Source: an uncultured Dysgonomonas sp. (GTDB lineage: Bacteria; Bacteroidota; Bacteroidia; Bacteroidales; Dysgonomonadaceae). From it: a DNA stretch of 64,000 nt. The position numbers were made by a program, and so were the translations under genes. Below are positions 1 to 8,308 of this stretch, piece after piece. The stretch's first letter is position 1, and every line of letters starts with the position of its first letter. The notes under the pieces were generated by a model. The model made no database searches and had not been told where the DNA came from. It saw nothing but the letters and a program-made list of their open reading frames with translations. The stretch covers positions 11,269 through 75,268 of the forward strand of contig USOX01000014.1 in assembly GCA_900556485.1 (NCBI GenBank), given 5' to 3'.

Positions 1-212
1 GCCGTCCGTTTCAGATTGTAGTTGATAAAGAAGCCGTCTTCATCTTCCTGAATCTCGTAAGTAGCAGGGCTTGCCTGTTTGCTTGTTTCGTTCATGTGGA
101 TAACACTAAGTAAATAGCTTTCTCCGCTTCGATATATGATAACTGTCGGATTCAGGTTTATGCTCTCCCAATTACCGACCAACCTATCTAAGTTGATATT
201 TTCTGTTTTCAT
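1..212 (-). CDS. DUF3876-like conjugative-transposon protein, C-terminus cut by window edge
   Basis: The gene runs leftward off the window, so only the first ~70 residues are visible. It begins MKTENINLDR and continues LVGNWESINL. The start ATG at 212 overlaps the TGA of the upstream HTH gene (ATGA), so the two are translationally coupled. The short acidic protein with a GNWES motif followed by alternating strands resembles the DUF3876 proteins found beside HTH genes in Bacteroides conjugative transposons. That match is from memory of the family and the function is unknown. Confidence 0.6.
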   Translation of the reverse strand, partial: MKTENINLDRLVGNWESINLNPTVIIYRSGESYLLSVIHMNETSKQASPATYEIQEDEDGFFINYNLKRT

Positions 213-493
213 TTTTGCTCTTTGCTTCTTTGTGACTGACTGATTAAATCCTCAATATCCGATACCTTGTAATAACATTTACGCCCAATCTGCGAATAAG
301 GCAGGGTGCCGTTATCCCTGTATGATTGTAATGTTCTCGGCGATATTTGCAGAAGACTACAAACATCATCGTTGCCTAACCATTTTTCTTTGTCCTGATT
401 CTCCCCGCATAGATTCTTTATCTGTCGGGTAAAATCTTCAAAACGCCCTTTCATCTGTTCGAACGTTTTGCTTTCGATTGCTACTATATCCAT
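209..493 (-). CDS. Helix-turn-helix (excisionase/MerR-like) DNA-binding protein
   Basis: A 94-residue protein. The first ~40 residues are a helical leader, and residues ~42-85 form a winged HTH of the HTH_17 type: NDDVCSLLQISPRTLQSYRD followed by a wing strand with GRKCYY. Small proteins of this class accompany integrases and mobilization genes in Bacteroides mobile elements, where some act as recombination directionality factors. It is coupled to the DUF3876-like gene by a 4-bp overlap. Three similar proteins occur in this window (3101, 62493 and 62785). The DNA target cannot be inferred. Confidence 0.8.
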   Translation of the reverse strand: MDIVAIESKTFEQMKGRFEDFTRQIKNLCGENQDKEKWLGNDDVCSLLQISPRTLQSYRDNGTLPYSQIGRKCYYKVSDIEDLISQSQRSKEQK

Positions 494-683
494 ATTAAAA
501 TCTGTTTTTACTGATTACTGAAATTATTCTCATTGCAATGATTTTCAGGCAAAGGAAAACAGATTTCAGGCAGGTTTTAAGAAATGGGGTGCAATGGCTG
601 AAAGTGGCTGTATCTGGCGCAAATACTCAATCCCTAACAATATTTTTTTCTTTTTTTTAATTGATATACATCCCATTCATGCA

Positions 684-786
684 GGGAATAGATAAGACAA
701 CACTTTTTAGAAATTTACTCTTTTCAGCATGAAAAGGAAGAAATTTCTAAAAACCGCTTGCGGCTTGGTGTTGGCGTTCTATTCCC
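684..786. repeat. Long near-perfect hairpin in the 494-825 gene-free stretch
   Basis: Nested inverted repeats fold this 103-bp stretch into one long stem. GGGAATAGA (684-692) pairs with TCTATTCCC (778-786). TTTTTAGAAATTT (704-716) pairs with AAATTTCTAAAAA (741-753). CTTTTC (720-725) pairs with GAAAAG (731-736) around an AGCAT loop. It lies between the HTH gene and the GNAT-like gene, both leftward. No flanking target duplication is evident. It could be an RNA structure, a protein-binding cruciform, or a small inverted-repeat element. I see no other feature in 494-825. Confidence 0.55.
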
Positions 787-825
787 GGAATGTACTTTTG
801 TAAATCAAATAAATAAAGAATTATA

Positions 826-1233
826 CTATCTCCTATCTTGAAAATATGATAGGAGATTCTTCACTGATATTGCATAGTTAAAGCCGTCTATTGAGTAGAA
901 ACCCAACTTCTTGGCAAATGAACTACTTTTCTTATTGGTTGATTCAATTCCGACATACCTAAAACCGTATTTCAAGGCTATTTCTGAAAGAAAACGAACG
1001 AAATGTGTTCCATTCCCTATACGTTCTTTTCGGAAGCTGATTTGGGCTAAAATAAGGCAATCGGGTGGAAATATACTTTCTACTCTGCGGATACGCAAAT
1101 ACAGGTCTAACCGGCTGTTTCTTCGGGTGATTAGGATATTATCAGGCGTAAGTCTGACAAGGGATAGACGATATTTAAACCGTTTCATCAGGTATATATC
1201 TATTTCTTTTCGCATTTCTTCGTACTCGTTCAT
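826..1233 (-). CDS. GNAT-fold N-acetyltransferase-like protein
   Basis: A 135-residue protein. Residues ~60-115 look like the acetyl-CoA half of a GNAT domain: a core strand (LILAQISF), a basic RKERIGNGTHF segment where the pyrophosphate-binding loop normally lies, a helix, and then YVGIESTNKKSSSFAKKLGF, the usual GNAT C-terminal strand and helix ending in LGF. The canonical Q/RxxGxG/A loop is degenerate, so activity is uncertain. Proteins of this type sit next to mobilization genes in Bacteroides elements. Substrate unknown. It lies 11 bp downstream of the relaxase-like gene and is probably co-transcribed with it. Confidence 0.55.
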   Translation of the reverse strand: MNEYEEMRKEIDIYLMKRFKYRLSLVRLTPDNILITRRNSRLDLYLRIRRVESIFPPDCLILAQISFRKERIGNGTHFVRFLSEIALKYGFRYVGIESTNKKSSSFAKKLGFYSIDGFNYAISVKNLLSYFQDRR

Positions 1234-1244
1234 ATATCTGTGAT

Positions 1245-2189
1245 TTATGATTGCCTGAATCCTCGCTTCGGCTTCTTCTTTATTCTCTTTTTCACGGGAA
1301 TTTGCTCCTCCTCTTTATTGGCATCAGGAGTAAGCAAACCCAATGCAGATGATAAACCCAAATCAGGGAGATTGAAACTTTGCTTATTTTCAATATCGTT
1401 TGAAAGGTTGTCGTCTTGTTTATATGCAACCTTGTTTTCATTCGGTTCGCCTTGCTTATCTGCATACAAGCCAGTCTGCATATCTGTATTTTTTCTTTCA
1501 TTGGAAATCTGGCGTTCCTGCATATTAAGTTGTTCGGAGATACTGCCGTTCTTCATGGTGTTGTAATACTCAAAAGATTCGATTAGTTCCCGTTTGTAGC
1601 CGAATAGCTTGTCAAATCCCTGCTCTGCTTGTTGGAATAGGTTCTTTCTGTCAAAACCACCCTTAACCGTTCCTTTCTTGGTGTTTTTGTGGTTAGTTAA
1701 TGGAGATAGCTTTTTCTTATTGGACTGGTCTTTCCGGCTAACAATCAAATGGCAGTGCATATTCAGCTCATTGTTTGACCTGTCCCGGCTGAAATGTATT
1801 TTACCATAGAACTTTATGTCTTCTGCTGATAGTCCTTTATTGAAGTTCCTGGCATATTCGGGAATAACCACTTCACGGATATACCGTTTCATGGCTTCGG
1901 CTTGTTCCTGTTCGGTATTGCCCATTGCCCGAAGTTCTTTTTCCGATGGGCTTACATGGATAGCGTAAAACTTGGCATCCGTCTTTAATAACTGACCGAT
2001 ATTACTATCTATATCTTTTACAACCTGTGATTTGTAGATATTATCGTCTGTCAGATTGAAAAAGCCCTCTGTATAGATTCCTTGCTCCATGCGTTCCATG
2101 TCCTCATGTTCACAATAGTTGCATAGCTTTCGGCTACTGCCTGCATTGTTATATGTGCCTTTGGACGGTGGCGGGAAATCTATATTCAT
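1245..2189 (-). CDS. DUF5712-type mobilization protein / relaxase-like
   Basis: A 314-residue protein with a relaxase-like N-terminal region. Conserved histidines occur at H79 (YAIHVSP), H132 (KIHFSRD) and the pair H145/H147 (NMHCHLIV), the HxH arrangement used for metal binding by rolling-circle relaxases. A polar linker and a basic tail (KKRIKKKPKRG) follow, suited to DNA binding. It is 3 bp downstream of the BfmA/BtgA-like gene, the usual pairing in Bacteroides mobilizable elements, where the two nick and process oriT. The catalytic tyrosine is not assigned; Y76 and Y129 are candidates. Confidence 0.7.
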   Translation of the reverse strand: MNIDFPPPSKGTYNNAGSSRKLCNYCEHEDMERMEQGIYTEGFFNLTDDNIYKSQVVKDIDSNIGQLLKTDAKFYAIHVSPSEKELRAMGNTEQEQAEAMKRYIREVVIPEYARNFNKGLSAEDIKFYGKIHFSRDRSNNELNMHCHLIVSRKDQSNKKKLSPLTNHKNTKKGTVKGGFDRKNLFQQAEQGFDKLFGYKRELIESFEYYNTMKNGSISEQLNMQERQISNERKNTDMQTGLYADKQGEPNENKVAYKQDDNLSNDIENKQSFNLPDLGLSSALGLLTPDANKEEEQIPVKKRIKKKPKRGFRQS

Positions 2190-2192
2190 GGG

Positions 2193-2825
2193 TTATTCGT
2201 TTATCAGGTCGTTTATTTCTGCTCTTAGGTTCTCTTTCCGCTTACCGTCCATTACTCCGCATGTTGCCAGTTCCGAATACAGGGAAATCAATTTCAGGAG
2301 TTTATTATTATTCCGCTCCTGCTTTTTTGATGATGCGTTTATGGATTGGGCAAGCTCGTTTATCTGTTTAGCTTGGTTGTTAATCACTCCGGCATGTTGG
2401 TTGAAAGTTTCGCTTATCTTTTTCAGAACATTATCCTGTAATTCCCGGCTTTGCTCTATTTCAGAAGTTATTAATCCTTTCTGTTCTTTCAAGGCAGTAT
2501 CAAAGCGGGTAGCGATTGAATGGCTTGTTCTTATCATCGGGTTTAGCTTATCTTCCTCATAGCTGCGAATGAAACGGATAATATCATCCTGCCGTTTGTT
2601 GATTTTGGCAAGTTCCGTCTTTACCGATTCAGGCGCATCCGCAGGGTTGATATGGGCTTTATCCAGATATAGGAAAGCCAGTTTTGTAATTTCTCCTTTT
2701 TTCAGCGAATAGCGTTTACAAAGTTTTTCTATCAACTTGTCCGTTTCCGCTTCTATCGCTATTGTCGTAAATATGATATTTCTATTCTGTTTAGCCATAG
2801 TTATAACTATTTTATAGCTATTCAT
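2193..2825 (-). CDS. BfmA/BtgA-family mobilization accessory protein
   Basis: A 210-residue protein. Residues ~10-60 hold a short DNA-binding segment (IAIEAETDKLIEKLCKRY, then LKKGEITKLAFLYLDK) resembling ribbon-helix-helix mobilization proteins. The remainder is a long coiled coil (INKRQDDIIRFIRSY and beyond). This matches the BfmA/BtgA family, which binds oriT and assists the relaxase encoded immediately downstream. The start may instead be the internal ATG at 2798 (MAKQNRN), since the first nine residues look like leader sequence. The hairpin-rich oriT-like stretch lies immediately upstream. Confidence 0.78.
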   Translation of the reverse strand: MNSYKIVITMAKQNRNIIFTTIAIEAETDKLIEKLCKRYSLKKGEITKLAFLYLDKAHINPADAPESVKTELAKINKRQDDIIRFIRSYEEDKLNPMIRTSHSIATRFDTALKEQKGLITSEIEQSRELQDNVLKKISETFNQHAGVINNQAKQINELAQSINASSKKQERNNNKLLKLISLYSELATCGVMDGKRKENLRAEINDLINE

Positions 2826-2920
2826 ATATATAACTTGCTGAAATAGAATTGTATATCAATTCGAGTTATAGCAAGTGTTATAACTGTGCTTTATCCTAAA
2901 GCACTAAAGCCGAAGGCTTT

Positions 2921-3061
2921 GCCCCGCAGGGCAAGAGGAAGAACAGGACGAAGTCCAGTTCCCTCTTGCTCAATTTAGCGAAACGAACAGAGCCGGGAGG
3001 CGAGGTTGTTTCGGCTAAATGCGGAGCTACTTTGAAGGCGTAAACTTAAAACAAGCCTTCA
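2921..3061. other. Hairpin-rich oriT-like region upstream of the mobilization genes
   Basis: The 2826-3100 gap carries consecutive inverted repeats. GCCCCGCAGGGC begins at 2921. GCAAGAGG (2931-2938) pairs with CCTCTTGC (2962-2969), with an inner GGAC/GTCC. ATTTAGC (2973-2979) pairs with GCTAAAT (3014-3020), with inner GAAAC/GTTTC. TGAAGGC (3033-3039) pairs with GCCTTCA (3055-3061). The 15-nt word at 2921-2935 recurs exactly at 60186-60200, upstream of the second relaxase operon. Position and shared word suggest an origin of transfer. The nick site is not identified. Confidence 0.5.
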
Positions 3062-3100
3062 TCCGCTTGCGCTATTCTGCTAAGAACATAAAAAGCAGAA

Positions 3101-3457
3101 TCATTCATCATTTTCGTCTTTCTTGTCCTCGTCTTCGGGCTTCGGATGCTTTTTCTCAAAGTCCTGATAGGTTTGAAAATCCATATGGGAACGGACAAAC
3201 TCCCGGACATCAGAAGTGCGGTAATAGGTCTTATGAGCTACCATAAAGAAGGGTAGTTTTTTACTGCTTCTGTATCGTTGAAGAGTTCTATAACTCACTT
3301 TGAGAAGAAAAGCCAAATCTTGGTTATCGAGTAGTTTCTCATCAGGGTCAAATACTTCTTTGGTGTTGATGAGTGATTTCAAGTCTTGACCGATCTCACT
3401 CAATTTTTTGGATAACTTCTGCATCCATATTTCAAAATCTTCGTTATTGATATACAT
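3101..3457 (-). CDS. Helix-turn-helix domain protein (excisionase-like)
   Basis: A 118-residue protein. A helical N-terminus is followed at residues ~42-90 by a winged HTH (LDNQDLAFLLKVSYRTLQRY, then a wing with KTYYRTSDV) and a very acidic tail (PKPEDEDKKDENDE). It is the same class as the 209-493 protein but divergent in sequence. It lies between the oriT-like region and a terminator and is probably transcribed alone. A regulatory or excision role is inferred from the class only. Confidence 0.75.
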   Translation of the reverse strand: MYINNEDFEIWMQKLSKKLSEIGQDLKSLINTKEVFDPDEKLLDNQDLAFLLKVSYRTLQRYRSSKKLPFFMVAHKTYYRTSDVREFVRSHMDFQTYQDFEKKHPKPEDEDKKDENDE

Positions 3458-3540
3458 GATTTACTTCGTTTTACTGATTAATACTACTTGTGTCCAATGC
3501 ATTGACGAAGCAAAGGACGGAAGAACGAAGCAAATAAAAT

Positions 3541-3564
3541 AGGGGAATCCCTATGGACTCCCCT
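3541..3564 (-). terminator. Intrinsic terminator of the leftward 6573-3607 operon
   Basis: AGGGGA (3541-3546) pairs with TCCCCT (3559-3564), and on the minus strand the hairpin is followed by a T-rich run (ATTTTATTTG). It lies 43 bp past the stop of the 3607-3999 gene, so it would end the leftward transcript that begins at the beta-barrel gene. Confidence 0.6.
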
Positions 3565-3606
3565 AAAGCCGTTTTGCAAACATCTATAAATTAGTGAATT
3601 ATAAAA

Positions 3607-3999
3607 TCATCTTTTTTCATCTTTGTTTGCAACCCTGTTTCGATTTTCCCGGATGACGAGATTTTTCAGGTAATCCAACGCTTTGGTAAGATTGAAAGGT
3701 TTGCGCTTGAATACTCTACCCTTAGATTTATGAACGTTCCCAAACGTGAAATTGAAGGCTTGTTCCAGAGCATGGGCAATATGGATATATGGAACGGAGA
3801 TTCCTGCTTCATTAACAAATTGCCCGGAGAGTTCAAACGATACGGCTAATTCTCCCATACTGTCAATTCCCAATCCTTTTCGAGAATTGGGGATAAAATA
3901 GACTTTGGGGATATTTGATTGGTTGTTGTTGGAGAAGTGATTTGTTCGCAAGAAAGTAAATTTCAGCAAATCAATTTCAGATTCAAGCAACATCATCAC
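3607..3999 (-). CDS. Hypothetical protein, possible weak RteC C-terminal similarity
   Basis: A 130-residue soluble protein that I do not firmly recognise. Its C-terminal half (IHIAHALEQAFNFTFGN, then FKRKPFNLTKALDYLKNL) loosely recalls the C-terminal winged-helix part of the RteC regulator of Bacteroides conjugative transposons, where a helix-rich segment precedes an RK-rich stretch and LDxLK. The resemblance is weak and the protein is shorter than RteC. It lies 25 bp downstream of the 72-residue gene and upstream of a terminator, so it ends the leftward operon. Confidence 0.5.
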   Translation of the reverse strand: MMMLLESEIDLLKFTFLRTNHFSNNNQSNIPKVYFIPNSRKGLGIDSMGELAVSFELSGQFVNEAGISVPYIHIAHALEQAFNFTFGNVHKSKGRVFKRKPFNLTKALDYLKNLVIRENRNRVANKDEKR

Positions 4000-4024
4000 T
4001 TTCCGTTGATATACTTTTTTGAGC

Positions 4025-4243
4025 TCATTTTTTTTTCAACTCATAAAAAGATGATGATTTCAAAGAATCAAACTCGATACGGGTAATATTCAGTTTCCGA
4101 AATATTTCATGATAGCTTTGTTCGGATTGACTGATCGCTATTATCTGTTCCGTAAAATGTTTATAGGCATTTTGCATTTCTTCTTTTGAAACTTGTGGAG
4201 TGTCAGATAATAGACTGAATAACTCCAAGCTATTTTCATTCAT
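4025..4243 (-). CDS. Small hypothetical helical protein
   Basis: A 72-residue protein, largely helical and acidic in its first half (EMQNAYKHFTEQIIAISQSE), with a lysine-rich end. It lies 11 bp downstream of the beta-barrel gene and 25 bp upstream of the next gene, which supports membership in one leftward operon. No family is recognised. Confidence 0.5.
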   Translation of the reverse strand: MNENSLELFSLLSDTPQVSKEEMQNAYKHFTEQIIAISQSEQSYHEIFRKLNITRIEFDSLKSSSFYELKKK

Positions 4244-4254
4244 AACAAACTCCT

Positions 4255-6573
4255 TTATTTGTAACTGCTTTTTATACCATAATCAGTATCCTTATTTTCA
4301 ATAGACTTACTACTTGAATTGTGAGTTTTTCCAAAACTAAAGTTCCACGTAAGAGTAGCAACAATGGTTTGGGAGGCACTACTGAAGCTTTCCCGCCTGA
4401 AAGGTGACTGATTATTTTTATTCTCTATAATAGTACGTGAAACATTCCGGAATGGATTGAACGCTCCTATGCCAAAAGAGAAATTATCGGTGTTATATTG
4501 AATGGCTAAATAGTGATAGTTACCGCTTTTAGTAAGGGTTTCACCATACAGCTTTTCGTCAAATGGTTGTATCTGACCGATAAACATCCATTTCTTATAC
4601 ATTGCCAAAACATTCGCACTATAATAGAAATTAGAATGTGTGTGAGAATAATTCTTCCCTTGACTGTTGAAATGACTGTACCCACCTGTAAAAGAAAATT
4701 GCAGTATGTTTTTTATCATTCCCACCTTTAGGGTCATTTCAGCATTATATTTGTTCCAGCTCTTCATATTTTCAGACATTATCAAGAATACATCGCCTTG
4801 CTCTTTAAGTGATTCCATGATGGGATTATGCTTGTGATGATGTCTCAGGTTAGCATTGAATGTAAATAATCCTTTCTTGTTTTCGTAAAAAAGATTGTTA
4901 TTCAGATTATTATAGGGCTTTAATGATAAGTTGCCTTTTTCGGCAAGATAAGGGTCGATCCTAATTTCCGTGTTGGTCAATTCAGCTAAAGTCGGATTGG
5001 TCTGAGTCATCTCCACATCGTAACGGATAAAAGAATTTTCATTCAACCTATACCCCAACATGACTTTGGGCAAAAGGTTATAATAACTCTTATTGGTCGA
5101 AGTGTTAGAAAAATGCACTCGATTAATCCGCAACCCAAAAGAATAGCTGAAATTATTTTTACTATGGAGCCACTCTGAGAAAATAGAAGATTCTGATTGT
5201 TTCAAATCTGACTGAAATACTCCATTTTGCTGAATTTCCTGCTTCGTAAATGATTGTACGTGCTTTACCCCAAATTTCAAACTTCCATAAGTAAAACTCT
5301 TCTCATAAATTCCTTCTGCTATCAATGAATATTTATCGGAAGTCAAACCAAACTGCTCTCTAAAAATAGTATCAATATCATTGTATTCGATATAGTTGCG
5401 ATCTGTTTCTGCTTTGATATAACTTCCGACAATGTTGACGTAAATTTTTTGCTGGTTTTTCAAACCATGCTCATAGTATAAGTCCATTGTTGGAGTATTT
5501 ATTTTCTGACTGACACCATCCAATATCTGTCCTATCTCTATGCTATTTTCTTTCAGATTACTTTTGAAATCGTTATGCGGATGATCCGTCAAGGCATACT
5601 TCAACTTGGCATTAAAGAATGTCGAATCATTTTTTTGATAGTTATAACCGAAAGTAACATCGTGCATCTGATATGAGTAATCTCCGCCATCTCCGATTTC
5701 ATCTCTCTGTAATGGGATAGAATTTCTGAACCGATAACTTCCTGTACGTGTCCGGTTGTTGCTGTTGATTTTTTGAAAAGCAGTTGTGTAATTCAATGCA
5801 TATTCCGACTTCCCTTTATTAAACTTAGCGAAAAATACATCTCCACCCGCAAGAATATTCAGGGAGTTCATCAAGTCCATACCAATAATACCACCCTTAT
5901 CATCTCTTGTAACAATATAATTAACAATTTTAGATGCTTCTCCATATCTTATTCCTGCATAATCCGAATATTCAATCCGTCTGATTTGGCGTGGCTGCAA
6001 GGTTAGAATCTCTTCTGATGTCGTATTCACTCCATTGATTTGCAACACAACTTTCCCTCCATCGGAGGATGAAATTGTATTCGTCATCGGATTAATGTTC
6101 AGTCCCGAAAGCATCATAGTATTCAATAGTTGCATTCCGTTTGCCGAGTGGTCAAGTTGCAGCTTTGTTGGAAAAACAATCCGTTGATTTATTTTACTGA
6201 TTGTAGATGAAGCTGAAATGACAATTTCATCAAGCGATAACATCCGTTCACTCAAGAATACATCTATCTCAACTGATTCTAAAAAGTTTTGCAATAAGAT
6301 TTTTTTAGTTTCAAAGCCCATGTAGGATATTAATAACACATAATCATCGGAAATGAGGTTTGTAAATCCAAACCTTCCAATTGTATCACTCACCGTTCCT
6401 TCTATAAATACCGAATCCTGCCTGAACAGAGTAACATTGGCGTATTCAACAGGTTCTTTTGTGCTTTGGTCAAGTATTCTTCCTGTGATATTATTTGATT
6501 GCCCAAAGGCATTTAAACTTAGAAACAAGAAGAATACAATGAGATATAATAAATGTTTTTTATTTAAGTCCAT
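4255..6573 (-). CDS. Outer-membrane beta-barrel protein with carboxypeptidase-like N-terminal domain (TonB-receptor-like)
   Basis: A 772-residue protein. It has a signal peptide (hydrophobic residues 6-22, likely cleaved after AFGQ). A carboxypeptidase regulatory-like Ig domain follows at ~28-110 (ITGRILDQSTKEPVEYANVT and RFGF), then a plug-like region at ~110-220, then a long barrel of alternating polar and aromatic strands. It is shorter than SusC transporters and matches the outer membrane beta-barrel family of small TonB-receptor-like proteins. No SusD partner is adjacent. Ligand unknown. Its leader carries a uORF and hairpin, so expression is probably attenuated or induced. It is the first gene of the leftward operon to 3607. 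Confidence 0.8.
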   Translation of the reverse strand: MDLNKKHLLYLIVFFLFLSLNAFGQSNNITGRILDQSTKEPVEYANVTLFRQDSVFIEGTVSDTIGRFGFTNLISDDYVLLISYMGFETKKILLQNFLESVEIDVFLSERMLSLDEIVISASSTISKINQRIVFPTKLQLDHSANGMQLLNTMMLSGLNINPMTNTISSSDGGKVVLQINGVNTTSEEILTLQPRQIRRIEYSDYAGIRYGEASKIVNYIVTRDDKGGIIGMDLMNSLNILAGGDVFFAKFNKGKSEYALNYTTAFQKINSNNRTRTGSYRFRNSIPLQRDEIGDGGDYSYQMHDVTFGYNYQKNDSTFFNAKLKYALTDHPHNDFKSNLKENSIEIGQILDGVSQKINTPTMDLYYEHGLKNQQKIYVNIVGSYIKAETDRNYIEYNDIDTIFREQFGLTSDKYSLIAEGIYEKSFTYGSLKFGVKHVQSFTKQEIQQNGVFQSDLKQSESSIFSEWLHSKNNFSYSFGLRINRVHFSNTSTNKSYYNLLPKVMLGYRLNENSFIRYDVEMTQTNPTLAELTNTEIRIDPYLAEKGNLSLKPYNNLNNNLFYENKKGLFTFNANLRHHHKHNPIMESLKEQGDVFLIMSENMKSWNKYNAEMTLKVGMIKNILQFSFTGGYSHFNSQGKNYSHTHSNFYYSANVLAMYKKWMFIGQIQPFDEKLYGETLTKSGNYHYLAIQYNTDNFSFGIGAFNPFRNVSRTIIENKNNQSPFRRESFSSASQTIVATLTWNFSFGKTHNSSSKSIENKDTDYGIKSSYK

Positions 6574-6685
6574 ACTTGTTTTCTTATAAATGAGATATAG
6601 ACACAGAATGCCATCTGTGCCATAATCTTGATTAATAAATGATAATAAAAAATCTGCCCTCAGAAGATTCGAAGGCTATAAGAAA

Positions 6686-6794
6686 ACTGAGAAAGGCGTT
6701 CTCAGTATAGACTATGCGCGAATTCTAAATGTACGTGCTAATGCACAGCGTATACTTGACATGATTTGTTTATTCTAAATTCGTTGCAAAGATA
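6686..6794 (-). promoter_or_regulatory. Promoter and attenuator-like leader of the beta-barrel gene
   Basis: On the minus strand, a Bacteroidota -7 element TATCTTTG lies at 6794-6787. Downstream is a 16-codon uORF (6762-6712), followed 5 bp later by a perfect 8-bp hairpin, ACTGAGAA/TTCTCAGT (6706-6686), and a T-rich stretch. About 110 nt of further leader precede the gene start at 6573. This order (promoter, leader peptide, hairpin, gene) is the classic layout of translation-coupled attenuation. Confidence 0.5.
6712..6762 (-). CDS. Leader peptide uORF, 16 residues (MSSIRCALARTFRIRA)
   Basis: A short ORF from ATG at 6762 to TAG at 6712 in the leader of the beta-barrel gene. The peptide is rich in Arg and Ala, with four arginines, three of them in the last seven residues. 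It ends just before the hairpin. Its position suggests ribosome occupancy here controls the downstream hairpin. I do not recognise the peptide, and translation is not demonstrated. Confidence 0.35.
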   Translation of the reverse strand: MSSIRCALARTFRIRA

Positions 6795-6831
6795 AGCTTT
6801 TATTCTGAAAAAGTAATATCTTCGCACTGAG

Positions 6832-7104
6832 TTATTTCAAACAATGGAAAAACAAAGCAAACCAAAGCGGTTCGCTCGTTTCTATATCGTTACCCATTGT
6901 TATTTTCTTTTTCTTAAAACCTTGTAATTCAACAGGTAAAAATTCAATTTTGTACTTCTCAAAACACACCTTGCTGTATTCTGACGAATACCAAAATCCA
7001 TCCTCCGATGGATTGCCCGAGAAGCTAATTTCGGAAACAACAATTAGCCAATTCAAAATCCGGAAAATTATCATCACGCTACAAAGGTAGAGTCCATTAA
7101 TCAA
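6832..7104 (-). CDS. Doubtful small ORF with hydrophobic start
   Basis: An open frame of 90 codons with a hydrophobic N-terminus (LYLCSVMIIFRILNWLIVV) and a plausible soluble tail (SGNPSEDGFWYSSEYSKVCF). It is upstream of the leader promoter of the beta-barrel gene and on the same strand. Nothing else supports it, and it may be a remnant or chance ORF. Confidence 0.25.
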   Translation of the reverse strand: MINGLYLCSVMIIFRILNWLIVVSEISFSGNPSEDGFWYSSEYSKVCFEKYKIEFLPVELQGFKKKKITMGNDIETSEPLWFALFFHCLK

Positions 7105-7534
7105 AAGGTTATCATTAACTTATCGGACAAACAGTGACACCAGATGTCATTAGATGACAGTTCTTTTTTAACCGCTATTGGTTATCTATTTTCAATGTTC
7201 TTTTGTGTGAATCAATTAACGAATTGGAGAGTTGTGTCATTCAAAAACTATTTAATGAAAGATGTATATAATCTGCTCAGTAGTGACTTATATCGTGAGT
7301 GAATGAAGCTTTTGATTAGGGCAACAATGACAGAGCTTATGGCTTCATGAATGAATGACTTCACTAAGTCATGACGTCAAGCTATAACTCATTTGATATA
7401 GAGTTCACAAACTATCTATTTACGTCTTTCTGTAAGGAATGGTATCGCTATGTAACGAGTGAATAGCTGAACGAATTTTATGATTCCTGATTGATCGAAT
7501 GAATTATTGAATTACTTATTTAAAACAGTATCAC
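7105..7534 (+). promoter_or_regulatory. Gene-free control region upstream of the tra operon
   Basis: No convincing gene. It contains repeated TGTCAT/ATGACA half-sites: TGTCAT-TAG-ATGACA at 7145-7159, a perfect 7-bp inverted repeat ATGACTT-CACT-AAGTCAT near 7351-7368, and further single copies. Several GAATGA-type repeats fill 7300-7510. This is the expected position of the tra operon promoter and its activator sites. No clear TAnnTTTG element is seen. Confidence 0.35.
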
Positions 7535-8308
7535 ATGAAAGAGAAAACATTATTTATCGCTATCTCCACCCAAAAGGGAGGAGCAGGTAAAACAGCTTTA
7601 ACCGTACTACTATCCAGTTATCTGCATTATTCACAGGGCTACAATGTAGCTATTGTGGATTGTGACTATCCGCAATACAGCATTAATGGGATGCGATTGC
7701 GGGATAAACAGTCTGTAACAGAAGATCCTTATTACAAATCACTTTTTTATAAGCAGTGCAAGAGCCTGAACAAAAAGGCTTACGCGATAGTAGTGAGCAG
7801 AACTACTGAAGCTATCGAAGCCGCAGAACGGATTATTCATGAATCAGAAGCTCCGTTGGATTTTATCTTCTTTGACTTACCCGGAACGATGAATGCCAAA
7901 GGTGTATTAAGTACCCTTGCTCAAATGGATCATATTATAACACCCATTACTGCTGATCGTATGGTTCTAGAAAGTTCACTGGAATATGCCGGACTTATCA
8001 ATGAACAGATTATAACCACAGGCAAAGGAAATATCAAAAGTTTACATTTACTCTGGAATATGGTGGATGGAAGAGAAAGTAACCATCTGTATGGAGTCTA
8101 CGAATTAGTGATAGCTGAATTGGGCTTGCAGGTCATGAAATCATGTGTTCCCGACACCAAACGCTTTCGTCATGAAATAACAACGGAGCATAAACCAATC
8201 TTCCGTTCTACTTTACTTCCTGCCGATAAGAGGTTGATAAAAGGCAGCCAGCTGGATCAGGTTACAGATGAATTTCTATCTATCGTGAAAGGAGGTGCTA
8301 ATGGCTAA
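7535..8308 (+). CDS. traA: TraA, ParA-family ATPase of the conjugation operon
   Basis: A 257-residue protein with the deviant Walker A box of ParA/MinD ATPases, KGGAGKT at residues 14-20, then IVDCDYPQYS (Walker A') and FIFFDLPG (Walker B). ParA-like TraA is the usual first gene of Bacteroides conjugative-transposon tra operons. It probably helps position or partition the element or the transfer machinery; the exact role is not established. Its TAA overlaps the start of the next gene, indicating tight coupling. Confidence 0.85.
   Translation: MKEKTLFIAISTQKGGAGKTALTVLLSSYLHYSQGYNVAIVDCDYPQYSINGMRLRDKQSVTEDPYYKSLFYKQCKSLNKKAYAIVVSRTTEAIEAAERIIHESEAPLDFIFFDLPGTMNAKGVLSTLAQMDHIITPITADRMVLESSLEYAGLINEQIITTGKGNIKSLHLLWNMVDGRESNHLYGVYELVIAELGLQVMKSCVPDTKRFRHEITTEHKPIFRSTLLPADKRLIKGSQLDQVTDEFLSIVKGGANG

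Noticed and set aside
911-1243. Rightward ORFs opposite the mobilization genes (911-1243, 1240-1566, 2119-2562)
   Set aside because: They are antisense to genes with clear families and have low-complexity, cysteine- and phenylalanine-rich products typical of shadow frames.
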